This document shows, piece by piece, positions 11,159-41,599 of a stretch of DNA of 64,000 nucleotides; position 1 is the first letter of the stretch, and the number at the start of each line of letters is the position of its first letter. Both the position numbers and the translations under genes were made by a program. Under the pieces are notes generated by a model that was not told the DNA's origin, ran no database searches, and worked only from the letters and a program-made list of their open reading frames with translations. This DNA is from Lumbricus terrestris (lineage: Eukaryota > Annelida > Clitellata > Crassiclitellata > Lumbricidae), in NCBI GenBank assembly GCA_949752735.1, contig OX457037.1:36401096-36465095 (forward strand). Reading direction: 5' to 3'.

Positions 11159-11410
11159 TTACTTTGCGAGAAGTTTCGTACAGTAGTCGACGAAATCACC
11201 AATCTTGCTGCAGCAGCCGTTGTAGATACGGACATCGTCGGCCACCTTCCCGCATAGATAGCAGTCGAAAAAGAGCCTATAATCTTCTTTGCAGTGGTCC
11301 GGTCGATCGATCAGATAGCTGTAGGTTTTCGGAGTGACATAGCTGACTGTGGGCGGAAACGTGCACATTGTCATGACAACGACGACAATCACTAGGTTAC
11401 CGAATTGCAT
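11159..11410 (-). CDS. Small secreted six-cysteine peptide precursor
   Basis: The frame encodes 83 residues starting MQFGNLVIVVVV. Residues 1-23 form a typical signal peptide with a likely cut after TVS. The 60-residue mature part has cysteines at 40, 50, 53, 66, 67 and 77 (C-x9-C-x2-C-x12-CC-x9-C), which suits three disulfides, and no dibasic site. The ATG sits directly after a good 3' splice site (TTTTGTTACAG), so an upstream non-coding exon is likely. An AATAAA lies about 105 nt past the stop. The core CYLCGKVADD...CC resembles CQFCGSTDLDD..CC in the amidated-peptide precursor at 52046-52510. I do not know the family. It could be a hormone-like peptide, a cysteine-rich effector or a diverged paralogue that lost its amidated cassettes. 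The upstream long open frame is a trinucleotide repeat, not coding. Confidence 0.66.
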   Translation of the reverse strand: MQFGNLVIVVVVMTMCTFPPTVSYVTPKTYSYLIDRPDHCKEDYRLFFDCYLCGKVADDVRIYNGCCSKIGDFVDYCTKLLAK

Positions 11411-11454
11411 CTGTAACAAAACATGAGCAGTGGGATAATAAACTACTGCCTTGG

Positions 11455-11529
11455 TGACTACTACTACAACTACTACTACTACTGCTGCTGCTGCTGCCGC
11501 CGCCGCCGCTGCTGCTGCTGCTGCTGCTG

Positions 11530-11596
<67 letters not shown>

Positions 11597-11705
11597 CACT
11601 AGTACCACTACTACCACTAGCCTACTACAAAAACTACTACTACTGCTACAACTACTACTACTACAGCTGCTGCTGCTGCTACTATTGCTACTGCTACTGC
11701 AACTA
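11455..11705. repeat. ACT / GCT trinucleotide microsatellite
   Basis: Long ACT tracts with an inner GCT/GCC block, about 45 bp upstream of the start codon of the cysteine-rich peptide (in the presumed intron). Open frames of poly-Thr, poly-Ala and poly-Val are artefacts. Confidence 0.9.
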
Positions 11706-12526
11706 CTACTGCAACTGCCACTGCAACTGCTATGGCTACTTCTATTTTATTTTCTCCATACATAAGGCTAGCCCGCGCGTGGTCGTGTTACTTAATTCAT
11801 TATTTGTTTATTACGGTTAGGTCTACTCACGTGATCGTGATAGTAATCTCAAATTTCTAAAGAGCAACTCTAAAGCCAGGCGCGGGGCACCAGCTTATGC
11901 ACGAGCGTTATTTGAACTTTTACTGTCTTTCTGCCGGAGTGCTATTCCTGGTATTCCTTGTGGTGCATAGAGTGCAGAGCTAGGGGTAGCTAGCTATCTC
12001 ACAAATGTTGGGGTTAACAAGCTGTAGGCGACTGCACGTTGCTCAATTCGTGGATACTTAAAAAACTGTCGCTGTGGGATTAAAAGAGGTGTAAATGTGT
12101 CCATTGAAAGATAGAATCTCTTGTTCAGTAGTACAAAGCGCGGGAGGAATAATTCATGATGTGACACGCGCCCAATATAGCCCATCATCCTGCAAGGCTG
12201 CAGGGAGATACCGGCCATGTAGCGAGAAGACAGCTAATGACTATATCCCATATATATATATATTTATATATATATTATATGCACAATCCCCTTTTCGCAG
12301 TTTCTTGCCGCCCTATCCGGTCTGTTGATAGACAAAGTCTCGATCCCCTAGTTCCTCGCGCAAGGACTACCACCATGACCCAACACCTAGCCTTTGCCAT
12401 TGTAGACCCTTCTATGTGAAATTACCTCTCTTCTTCCATCGGTAGAAAGATCTTATTGAAGGTGACAGCTTCAGTTATACCCGGCAGTCGATCGAGTAGT
12501 GGGCTACGATCGACTTGGCTCGGACG
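11706..12526. other. No gene seen
   Basis: Unique sequence upstream of the cysteine-rich peptide gene. It could hold its first exon and promoter, but I cannot identify either. Confidence 0.35.
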
Positions 12527-12775
12527 ACGATCGACTCGATCGGCTTCGTCGACTCACCGACCTCTCGACGACTCGATTGACTTGACTCGGCCAACGATCG
12601 ACTCGATCGGCTTCGTCGACTCACCGACCTCTCGACGACTCGATTGACTTGACTCGGCCAACGATCGACTCGATCGGCTTCGTCGACTCACCGACCTCTC
12701 GACGACTCGATCGACTTGGCTCGGTCGACGATCGACTTGATCGACTTCGTCGACTTGGCCTAGTTGTGTCTCTTG
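12527..12775. repeat. 67-bp minisatellite rich in TCGAC
   Basis: ACGATCGACT begins units at 12527, 12594, 12661 and 12728, an exact 67-bp period. The first three units are nearly identical and the last diverges. Within a unit the words CGATCGACT, TTCGTCGACT and CTCGACGACTCGAT show an older 5-bp TCGAC substructure. The flanks (12485-12526) contain related words. Confidence 0.92.
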
Positions 12776-12799
12776 CTCACCTCTGTAGCAGTGCTTAAA

Positions 12800-12846
12800 G
12801 TGTAAAAAAAGGAAGTGCCTGGACGCCCCTGATTACCTTCCTATAC

Positions 12847-12877
<31 letters not shown>

Positions 12878-12935
12878 GCCTGTCTGTCTGTCTTCATCTC
12901 TCTCTGTCTCGCGCGCGCTCTCTCTCTCTCTCTCT
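12800..12935. repeat. Fragment of GTGCCTGGACGCCCC element and TCTG microsatellite
   Basis: AAGTGCCTGGACGCCCCTGATTACC (12812 onward) matches the end of the MITE at 38426-38602. It is followed by (TCTG)n and (TC)n tracts from about 12848. Confidence 0.6.
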
Positions 12936-13148
12936 TCATCTCTATCCATCTCCCTGAAGCCAACGCACCGTGTATTATATAATAAACACTGGGGGAGTGG
13001 ATGGGGAAACTAAGTCGTGATGGGGAGTAGGAGTGGGGACGCTGTGACGGGGTGAAATTAGGGTGGGGAAGTTGTGGATTGGCCAGGAGCGGATCGAATC
13101 CTAAATATTCCGGTCAACGCCGGGTACCCAGCTAGTAATAATAAACGC

Positions 13149-13150
<2 letters not shown>

Positions 13151-13190
<40 letters not shown>
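13151..13190. repeat. TA dinucleotide microsatellite
   Basis: About 40 bp of pure TA. Similar tracts occur at 48902, 49574, 50108 and 55213. Confidence 0.9.
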
Positions 13191-13191
<1 letters not shown>

Positions 13192-13466
13192 TTAGGCATT
13201 TACTGGCTCGCTTAGCTACATCGGTAAGAGAGCTCGCCGCGCGTCTGTACGCGACTCTGTGAAAGAGTGCGTGCGGGCCGCGGCTCGCTTCCCGAATGTG
13301 GTTTTTTCATAGATTTAAAATCTCGGGCTAGCACGGTCCGTCCACGGGGACCTAAATGGCGTGGCGACAATAATCATCTTTGAAATGGCAGTGTCGTTAA
13401 ACATAACTTTTGTGACAACACAAGAATCCCTATGCCTAATGATGCAGATTAAATATCAGTCACCGT
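13191..13466. other. No gene seen
   Basis: Short GC-moderate stretch. No feature is supported. Confidence 0.3.
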
Positions 13467-13603
13467 CAGTGGCGGCGCCAGTATTTCAGTTTTGGGGGGG
13501 CTAAAGGGGGTAAATCGCCCAAATATTTCATTTTTGCATGGGGAAAAAATGGATAGCCTTTTTTTAGGGGGGCTTAGCCCCTGCCCCCCCAGCGCCGCCA
13601 CTG
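13467..13603. mobile_element. Short hAT-type MITE with TSD GTCACCGT
   Basis: The 137-bp element has ends CAGTGGCGGCGCCAG and AGCGCCGCCACTG. GTCACCGT lies directly on both sides (13459-13466 and 13604-13611). It is an internal-deletion form of the family at 2701, 44396 and 49664. Confidence 0.95.
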
Positions 13604-13611
13604 GTCACCGT

Positions 13612-14996
<1,385 letters not shown>

Positions 14997-15124
14997 AGAT
15001 GAACAGACGGACAGACAGACAATACGTGCATATATATATATTGGTTTTATCTAGGTTAAGGCGCGAAACTATTGTGCTACGTTTTCTAAATCAGAGTTCG
15101 TATGATTAATTAATGCTTAAATTG

Positions 15125-15545
15125 AGGAATGAGAATTAAAAATTATCGTCTGCAAACAATAGAAAAAATAGATCAGGAACTAGGCCTACATTGGGTAGGT
15201 TGTTAATGTACCAAATGAACATCACCGGATCTAGAATGGATCCTTGTGGAACACCGGATTTATTATTTAATTGCTTTTAGAGGAGACATGCTATCATTAC
15301 AGCTGACTAGTTGCATTCTATTTTCCAAGTATAGCCTAACTTTCAAACCATTCTAGCTGGGTGTTTCGAATCCCACCGATGGATAGCTTTTTTTTAGCAG
15401 AATGCCATGTTATCAAAAACTTTGAACAAATCGAGAAAAATTCCTATAGAGTATTGGTTATTATCCATTGCGTCTGAAATTTTTATCTCGCATATTTATT
15501 AGAGGCATGAATGCTGAATGGCCAGCTTGAAAGCCTTGCTGAAAG
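15125..15545 (-). pseudogene. Non-LTR retrotransposon reverse-transcriptase fragment
   Basis: On the minus strand the broken translation shows the order expected of a CR1/Jockey-type reverse transcriptase: FQQGFQAGHSAFMPL, then IGIFLDLFKVFDNM, then GVPQGSILDP and finally FADDN-like. Stops and frameshifts interrupt it, so it is a dead fragment. Its upstream end abuts the microsatellite of the duplicated block at 15556. Confidence 0.75.
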
Positions 15546-15555
15546 GTAAAAAGAA

Positions 15556-16424
<869 letters not shown>

Positions 16425-16429
16425 GGCCT

Positions 16430-17464
16430 ATGCCAGGCCTTAGGCATAGGCAAAGTAAGCAGTTGCCTAAGGCGCCGCAGGCTTTGGGGCGGAGGCGCCG
16501 AGCACCGGCGATTTTTGTTATTTTTACACTATATTCTTTTAAACTGAAGACTTTGGAAAGACTAATTATATTTAAGATAATTATTATCTTTCATTGCACT
16601 AATTCAGGCAGGCCTAATTCAATTTCAAGGACTTCCTAAATTTTATATCGACTAATAAAATTCGATTTTAACGGCATTCTTTACTCTGTGCTTTATAGTC
16701 TATGTCTATAATAGACCCGATGTCTATGGGCTAATACCGACATAGTGACATCTTTGGACTGAATACTCCAACAACTGAAGAATTGTTGTGTTGTTTATAA
16801 TAGTCGTTGTGTCTGGTGTGAATCGTTTGATCTTAAGAATTAGATGACATCAAACCCTATGGTTCCATGAAGCGTCAAAAGTTATCGGGTGCCCAAAGCA
16901 GCAAGAAAAAAACAGAAGACAGAAGTTAGAATAAAATGAAATACGGTACCTGTCGGTTTCCAATTATTTAAACAAAACTGAGACAACTTTATCTGTCAAA
17001 GTTGGCGCCCATTCGTCAGCTATAGGCTATAGTAATTCAGACTACTCAATTTCGATAGTGAAATCAGGGCTGGCCCCAGGCACGGGCAAAGCAGGCAGTT
17101 TCCTGGGGTGCCAAATTCTAGTGGGGAAATCATTTGCACAAAATGTATGTTAATAACCTTTTTCACCGTTAGCCATGGTGCACGAAATTGGATTTTATCC
17201 CGCCTTCAGTGTACTAATAGCAAAAATATAAGTTACTCAGCTGAGAGTAAAGGCCATGGCTGGTTCATTTTGGAGTCTGACGTAGGATGAACTATTGAGT
17301 TTGAATGGGGATCTGAGAGCGCGAAAAGTATTCTTTGCCTGGGGTGCACAATGCATGTTGGGGCGTCAAATGCATGCTTTGCCTATGGCGCCAAATGCAA
17401 GCTGGGGCGCCAAATGCAAGCTGGGGCGCCAAATGCATGCTTTGCCTAGGGCGCCATTTTAGCT
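16430..17464. repeat. Degenerate DNA-transposon-like sequence
   Basis: GGCAAAGTAAGCAGTTGCCT near 16448 and GGCAAAGCAGGCAGTTTCCT near 17085 start two related stretches. A short tandem of GGGGCGCCAAATGCAAGCT units lies at 17360-17450. The pattern suggests old hAT-like copies, but ends and target-site duplications are not clear. No gene is seen. Confidence 0.45.
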
Positions 17465-17855
17465 AAGGCCGGTGTCGCGTGACAGAGTCTACCCCTAAAA
17501 GTCTCCCCCCGGAGACTTTATTTCGAAACAGATTCTCCCCCGGAGGATCTGTTCCAGAATAGATCCGCCCCCGGAGAATATATTCTGAAATAAAGTGTCC
17601 GTGGCGGAGAGAATATTTCCGCCGTCCACGAAATAAAGTCTCCCCCGTTCAGCGTAAAATTGTCTACAGTTGCGTCAAATTTAGAGATAGGCAGGCTAAA
17701 CGGTTAGTGTACGTTGCCAGATTATATAACAAGAAAACATATAATACTTTTACTTCAGAAAATTTCTTCCAATACAGAGTTTCAGCCAGAGGGAGACTCT
17801 GTTTCTGGGGGAGACTTTGTATCGGGGGGAGACTTTATTTCGTGACACCGGCCTT
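17465..17855. mobile_element. MITE with AAGGCCGGTGTC termini
   Basis: The terminal inverted repeat AAGGCCGGTGTC / GACACCGGCCTT encloses repeated GGGGGAGACTTTATTTCG-like blocks in both orientations. A related element lies at 42548-43012. The superfamily is not clear because the flanks show only a TA-like match. Confidence 0.75.
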
Positions 17856-18069
17856 ATATGACAATAGAGCAGACAATCAGATGACGATAACAGTTGTAAC
17901 TATAGACTACTGTATACCGGTAATTTTCAACCGCGGTTCCGCGGAACCTTAAGGGATTCGCGGCGTCGGCCAGGGGTTCCGCGGCAGTTTGATGAAATTT
18001 TATGGCAAAAACTGAAATCACAAAAGTAGACCTATATGCTATTAGTAGAGAATTAATAGATTCTTTCAC

Positions 18070-18615
18070 AGCTTTTTTTTTATTTATTTATTTATTTTTT
18101 CCTCAACCAAAACAACACACAAACATGATACAATTATGGCAGTGAATAATACATTAACATGAATTTGGTGAAGAGGGGGAGACCCAGAAGGGATGTAAAA
18201 TCCCGCTAATAGGGCCACCCATAATTCATGTAAAATATAAAAGAAAAAACATGACAGAACATTCAATTGCAGGAATAAAAAAAATGATGAGGAAGAGAGA
18301 AAAACAAATTAAGCAATCGACATTTCTGTATATAACGAGAAAAACAACTCTTAACTAATGACTTAACTAAAGACTTAACTAAGGGCTTGGCGAAACCACT
18401 GAGCAGAAACCTTAACCATTACATATCAGGAAGTGTTTTAAGTAGATAAAGGCGAAGTTTATGCTTAAATAATCTTGTGTTAGGTAGGGAATGAAGATGT
18501 GTAGGGAGAGAGTTCCAACATTGGGAGCCAGTATATTGTATAGAGAATCGACGAGTATTATTATGTGCGTAGGGAAGGTCATAAACAGTTAATTTTCTAG
18601 CTTTCACGCATTCTT
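18070..18615 (-). mobile_element. LINE 3' fragment nested in the old hAT element
   Basis: The minus strand encodes the end of a LINE reverse-transcriptase protein (RRFSIQYTGSQCWNSLP, then FKHKLRLYLL), a stop, a 3' UTR and an A-rich AAATAAAT tail at 18070-18100. It is 5'-truncated. Confidence 0.75.
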
Positions 18616-18749
18616 GCTTAAAATAACAATATTACGCGATGCATTGTTGTTTTCTATAATTATGACAGGCCTATTGTTGCTTTATGTAATTATGTCCTTA
18701 TAGTTCATTACTTGTTATTCGGAAGGCACCTGCATCAATGAGACGATTT

Positions 18750-19160
18750 ATATATTGCGTCGTAGCTCAGCCGAGGCCGAAGGAAAGGGCGCTGTACACG
18801 AGATCACATGTCACTTTTAATATTATAGGATTGTTTGAACAAATATGTCTTGAGTCTGGATTTGAATCCCTCTAGCGAGGGTGCATGCTTCACATGGTCA
18901 GGGAGACTGTTCCATGCAGTGGGTCCCGACACAGCGAAAGACCTTTCGCCAAACCTCGTGTTTGACCGTATAGGCCTACGTGGGACCTGTAGCAGACCCC
19001 TCGACGATGATCTTAGCCGACTATCTGCTACACGAATGCAGAATTCGGAGATATAGTCCGGAATAAGATTAAGTAGAGATTTGTATGTTATCAGGCATAG
19101 TTTATATGTAATCCGCTGGGGGACACGCAGCCAGTGCAGATTGTCACGCAACAGATTATG
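18750..19160 (-). mobile_element. LINE 3' fragment (second family)
   Basis: The minus-strand frame contains ITYKLCLITYKSLL, SRGLLQVPRRPI and RSFAVSGPTAWNSLP, then FKSRLKTYLFKQ. This is the classic C-terminal end of L2/CR1-type ORF2. The 3' tail carries GTACAGCGCCCTTTCC and AATATATAAAT. It is inactive. Confidence 0.82.
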
Positions 19161-20248
19161 GGTAGGCTATATCAATAGGCTCATAAGCTTATAGATTGTT
19201 AATACGGCACGGCACGTTTCCATCTATCCAGTCGGACGATCACAAACATAGCATTTTTATCACTGGTTTTAAACTATTTGGATTGTTCTAAAAAAACAGA
19301 ATCAGCTGAGCACTAGACGAACGACTTGTTTGGTTTATTCTTATTTTCATCCGTTCATTTTGAAGCTAGTGATTAAATTTCTGATCCAGAGGTAGCGGAT
19401 AATTATTTGAAATTTTGCAAATGAAAGCCTAAGCCTTAACTCCCCTTAAGTCTATAGGTTCTAAGGATAGCTAGCCTATAGTATAGGCCTAGGCTAGCTA
19501 TCCTTAGAACCTTCAACGCTCAGGGTTATAGGCGTATTTATAGGCCCATGCTCGCTATATCTGCTTCTCGGAAAAATCACAAAAGATGCGTGAAACAAGA
19601 ATCAGATGTGTGATTGCTGTTACAGAAGCACCTTTTCATTTGCAACGACTTAACAAGCAAACGAAGCTGAAACTCCCCAAACACGCTAAGCCCCTCGGCC
19701 CCATTATAGTATCGTGTCAATCACCACGCTCATGACGGTTGAGCCCCAAGCGATTTTTTTATGTTAACGATTCCAAACATGTAGCCTAGTAGAGCTGCCC
19801 TGCTTCCTTTGCTTTTATATGAAGCTCAATGAGCTTCATATCAAAGCAAAGACTTTTCCTCGATGCTATTTCTTTTAAGAGCGCCGCTCTTATGTCGGCG
19901 CCCTTTTGTCGGGCGTCCTTTTGTCGGCGCCCTTTTGTCCTGCGCCCTTTTGACGGGGTACTCGTGGATGGACAGCTGTTCGCAAAATAGAGCAAAACTG
20001 CATGCAGTTGTTTTCTTACTTTTCTGACAGTGTTTCGAGCACTGGTCCTACACTTTTAGAAATTTAAGGCATGTATATGTAATATGATAGGCCTACTATA
20101 GTCTGCACCAGAAGTGCAAGCAATGTAGGCCTACAGTTAATCTAAATATTACATCACTTTACAAGTTACAGCTGTAGGCTATAGGCTACATGTATTTCTT
20201 GAAATACAGGCTACATCTAACTCCTACTAGTCTACTACCAGCGCAGTA

Positions 20249-20953
20249 CAAGGGCGGATACAGAAATTTTCGATGGGTGGCCAAAATTTTGGGTCTTGGG
20301 CCAGGATAAAATTTTCGTCTTGGTCGCCGAAAAATCTGATGATTTTTTGGTCATTAATTTGTCTCGAATTTCCAAGACAAAGGTATACCATTTCATCCGC
20401 CAAAATAATTGATGAATTTTTTTAGTCATCATGCAGTCATCATCCTGGCCGAAGTAGCCTGTATATTATGGCCTCTCTGGTATCCTGCTTTTCCTATTCA
20501 AGTAACTCCAGGAGACATCCATGATTTAAGAGAGACAAATATAATTGACAAAATCCTAAAATCGTGGTCAATGGTCAATTTGGCCGATATAAAAAAAATC
20601 AACAGGAGGCAACCGTCTGCGATAAAGCGCATCTGAGCAAACCCTATAATGCCATATGGTATAATAAGGCGTGTATATATAGACAGTGGAAGCCCAACAA
20701 CAGAGAAAGCAATTATAGCCCTATAGTGCCTAAGAACATTCGCGCTCGGACGATATATACTGTCATAGGCGTAGGGGACATTTCGGCTGTAGAGGGGGGA
20801 AAAGATTTGACTTTTGCCCGAAAAGTACATTTCCTGTTGCGTTGATTTACGGCTTCTTGAACATGATGGAGGTGGGGGGGAGGAGCCACGTCCTATGCAA
20901 CTCTCTAAATGGGGCGGGGGCATGGCCGTATTGCCCCCTTGCATCCGTTCCTG
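20249..20953. mobile_element. Putative DNA transposon relic, CAAGGGCGGATAC ends
   Basis: The left end CAAGGGCGGATACAGAAA is partly mirrored by GCATCCGTTCCTG on the right. The left third has GATGAATTTTTTTAGTCATC, the signature hairpin of the MITEs here. No target-site duplication was found, so the right border is uncertain. Short open frames inside show no domain. Confidence 0.45.
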
Positions 20954-20957
20954 AATA

Positions 20958-21755
20958 AGCATGATACAGATCTAGGCCTACTATTATAGACCTGTTGCAT
21001 GTAGATGTTAATTTTGAGATTATAAAACGGGGCCCTTCATGACGTCAATTCGATTATGATACAATCCTAGGCCTATGCCTATTGTAACGTCACTCTGATT
21101 TGATACAATAATTATTTTACCATTATATTATAAGTTCACTTCGAGAATTTAAAAAACTAGGCCTATTGTGACGTCACTTGGATTATGACACAATTAGAGC
21201 CTATACTAGGCCTATTATAGATGTGCATTTGAGAATATAAACAAGATCCAGTGTGACGTCACTTTGATTATGATTCAAATGTTGTGCATGGAAGTGCATT
21301 TTGAGAATATAAACAAGACCTATTGTGACCTCACTTCGATTATTATACAGATCTACAAGTAGGCCTATATTATGTTCGTCTTGCGAATATATAACAGGGC
21401 CTTTATGACGTCACTTCGATTATCATACAATTCTACTATTAAATAAGTTTACTGAGAAAACGAAATTAGGTCTATTGTGGCGTCATTTCGATTATGATAC
21501 AGATCAGCTGTCATATTATTTCATTTTCATAATACAAAACTCGGGCTAGGCCTATTTAAACGCAAAATCGCTCTGATTATGATACAAATCTGTCATTATA
21601 CGTTCAGTTTGAGAATTAAAACTAGGCCCATTGTGACGTCACTTCGACCATGATGCAGATTTACATTATAGAAGCACAGTTTGAGAGTATACAAACTAGG
21701 CCTAAAGTTACGTCACTTCGATTATTACACAGATCGTAATATTCATTGAAGTTCA
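20958..21755. repeat. Degenerate tandem array carrying CRE palindromes
   Basis: About ten units of roughly 75-85 bp share the order TTTGAGAATATAAAC, AGGCCTATTG, TGACGTCACTTCGATTATGATACAGAT. Perfect TGACGTCA palindromes lie at 21040, 21169, 21254, 21406 and 21634. Other units have one-base variants (AACGTCAC, TGACCTCA, GGCGTCAT). The array sits 1-2.5 kb upstream of the COP1 start codon. Confidence 0.85.
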
Positions 21756-21774
21756 TTTGTCTTGTCGTCAACCG

Positions 21775-21866
21775 TCCTCGATCCGAGGGTTGGTCGCATC
21801 GTGGACGAGCTTCCAGCATCTCTTCCTGTCCCTTGTGTCCATGCTCCTGTGCTTGAAGGGGCGCTA
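21775..21866 (+). mobile_element. Small retroelement tail
   Basis: GCTTGAAGGGGCGCTATAAG near 21852 is the 3'-tail word shared by the LINE and SINE family. The preceding sequence is not assigned. Confidence 0.4.
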
Positions 21867-21867
21867 T

Positions 21868-22100
21868 AAGAGATCCTGAGTGGCCGAGTGGGTTGGTAGC
21901 CCGCTCGCCACGCCGGCGGCCCGGGTTCGATTCCCGGTCGGTCGGTTTATCAGAGATTAGTTTCTCGGATCTTTAGTACTGCGGGTGGCTCGGTCGCAAT
22001 ATAAACGTGGAGTAGCGGTGGTGAAGGATCTCACCCTCAGGGTCGAGGCCATAAGACAGCCGCTGTATAAATATGCGATTACATTTACATTTATAACACG
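21868..22100 (+). mobile_element. Second type of tRNA-derived SINE
   Basis: The head has the A-box-like GTGGCCGAGTGGGTTGG and the B box GGTTCGATTCC with about 35 bp between, like a tRNA-Leu/Ser-type promoter without a full variable arm. An unrelated body follows (GATCTCACCCTCAGGGTCGAGG) and a tail of TTACATTTACATTT. The lack of a tRNA 3' half that can pair with the 5' end argues against a tRNA gene. Confidence 0.72.
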
Positions 22101-22194
22101 TGCACATACAAACAAAAAACAGTAAATAACAACACTTGTAACACCGAATACCATGCTGTAGCGTAGGCTACCTGCTTACTTACCTTTGCTTGAG

Positions 22195-22215
22195 TGCGCA
22201 TGCGCGTGCGGAAGT
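22195..22215 (+). promoter_or_regulatory. Candidate COP1 promoter: NRF1 and ETS words
   Basis: TGCGCATGCGC (22195-22205) is the core of the palindromic NRF1 site. CGGAAGT (22209-22215) is an ETS/GABP site. The two together, without a TATA box, are typical of broad housekeeping promoters in animals. It lies 1.37 kb upstream of the COP1 start codon, so a 5' non-coding exon joined to the 3' splice site near 23541 (TTTATTTTTAG) would be expected. Motifs are seen; promoter function is inference. Confidence 0.45.
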
Positions 22216-22974
22216 GCACTTGTTGACGGTTAGCAAAAGTCGTGTGTTGTTAAATTTGCTGATCTTCGAATTGATTTTTTTACATAAGGCATGAAACCAT
22301 TTCTATAAAGCAAATAAGAGTTATATGCGTGAACAATTTCCAGGAAACATGTTTGCGTCATTGTGCATCCGTTATGTTTCTTAAACGCTAATATATCTTG
22401 CGCCGGAGCCATAGGTGGAGGAGACCCTGTGGCTGCCCTACGAAACAGATCAGCTGTGGGGGAGGGAAGAACTGGTGTTATTGTACAGCATTGTGCACCT
22501 TCTATGGGAACTGGGCGCAAATGCTCGGTGTAGAGCGTTTTAGATGCTCTTCGTATTGTGTTTAAGCAAGTAGCAATGGCGATCGCCTTCGTCAGGGACG
22601 AATACGAAGTTCATATTTTCATTTTTTAGAATGTAGCATTCCCGATGCCAATTTTTTGCTAATTTGCTGCTCTAATATTTCTTGTCTGAATGCAGTATTC
22701 CACTTTTCGATTTATGCTAGTTAGCTTTTAAAAAATTTCTTTGCAGTTTGGGCCTACTTTTGTGAGCACCAGTGTTCCTGTGTGTGCCTGCCTTAATATC
22801 TCGTAATTCAGGCTATATTGTCATTGTTGCAAACAAATTTAGCTGATCGAAAAGTTATAAAGGTGCGTCTCTCAAGAAATATTATCGATATTGCATAAAA
22901 ATGAAGTCAGGATTCTAGCAAGTGCAGGATTTCTGAAACATTTCTGTATAGACTGTAAGGCTTATACTTTATAA

Positions 22975-23395
22975 CATTTATTCATTCAAGTATTTATGTA
23001 GCACCTCTTCAAGGTAACTACTCAGAGGTGCTCCGGACTCCAGCACGGCCAAAAAGAAAAGTTTTCAAGTGCTTATAGAATGTGCCCGAGAGTGATCTAG
23101 AGAGACGCAACTCAAGAGGGAGGCCATTCCATATCACCGGGCCAACCACAGAAAAAGCACGACTTTGCATTATTGAGGTACAAGCAAACAGTCCTGACTG
23201 AGAGCACTCCACTACCAGCCGAGCGTAGGGATCGACCAGTCCGAGTACCTGACACATGCCGACAAAGATCATGTAGGTAAGATGGAGCAGGACCTAGGTG
23301 GCATCACCATTCCAAGGAAGAGACTCTGTAGTCAATACGCTGACGAACAGGGAGCCAGTGCAGAACTTCCAGCATGTAATTTGAAACGTGACTAA
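22975..23395 (-). mobile_element. L2/CR1-like LINE 3' end
   Basis: The minus strand encodes RAFSVVGPVIWNGLPLEL and FYKHLKTFLFGRAG before a stop. Next comes the tail GGAGCACCTCTGAGTAGTTA, GAAGAGGTGCTACATAAATA and a (TTGAATGA) end. This is the clearest copy of the LINE whose tail is shared with the SINEs. Confidence 0.85.
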
Positions 23396-23575
23396 ATTTG
23401 GGCATTTAATCAATTTATTTATAGACTTGCATATGCAATTAAGTTTCCACCTTAGGTTTTGAATGTTGCGTTAGATTTTTATGCCATGCAGTAGCATTTT
23501 TATTTGTGCTGAGCAACTGGTTTATTTTTAGATCTATTCTTTAGTGTCTTTGAATTGAGAGATTTGCGGTGCAAG

Positions 23576-41253
<17,678 letters not shown>

Positions 41254-41573
41254 CCATGGATTACCAGTCTCGTTGCGGTAGTTTCCAGTGGAGCAGTTAT
41301 TTCATGATGCTGAAGGAGTTGGTCGCCGTAATTGATAACCGTTGTTTTCGTGGGAGGTGCATCTGATGTCGCTCTGTTTTGTTGGAGTATTTCATTCTGT
41401 GCTGAAAGTGATGATGGAATTACCATCTCAAAGATGGAACAGTTAATTGACAGAGAAACCTTGGAAATCAAATGAAATCCAGTTGATGTGTAACTTGCGA
41501 TCTTTTATAAATATTATAGGCAAATGGAACTTAAGTGAAGATATATTTGTATCTGTTTGGGTAAGTTTTGCCG

Positions 41574-41579
41574 AATAAA
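41574..41579 (+). terminator. Candidate COP1 polyadenylation signal
   Basis: The canonical AATAAA lies 321 nt past the stop codon, giving a plausible short 3' UTR. Other AT-rich signals further on could also be used. Confidence 0.4.
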
Positions 41580-41599
41580 AATGGGACTGATGTAGATCC

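Larger units (their letters stand above)
17925..20235. mobile_element. Old hAT-like element broken by two LINE insertions
   Basis: Segments 17925-18065, 18615-18745 and 19200-20235 each align in order with the uninterrupted relative at 46340-46895. Shared words are GGGGTTCCGCGGCAGTTTGAT, CTTGTTATTCGGAAGGCA and CTGCACCAGAAGTGCAA. LINE fragments occupy the gaps. The GGTTCCGCGGAACC end is typical of elements starting CAGTGGTTC..AACC. No intact transposase. Confidence 0.6.

Noticed and set aside
21868..21945. tRNA gene
   Set aside because: A and B boxes are present, but the acceptor stem does not pair and a SINE body follows. Called as a SINE.
22230..22520. Minus-strand 96-residue frame beside the COP1 promoter candidate (divergent gene)
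   Set aside because: No domain, start context or splice site. Kept only as a possibility if the promoter proves bidirectional.
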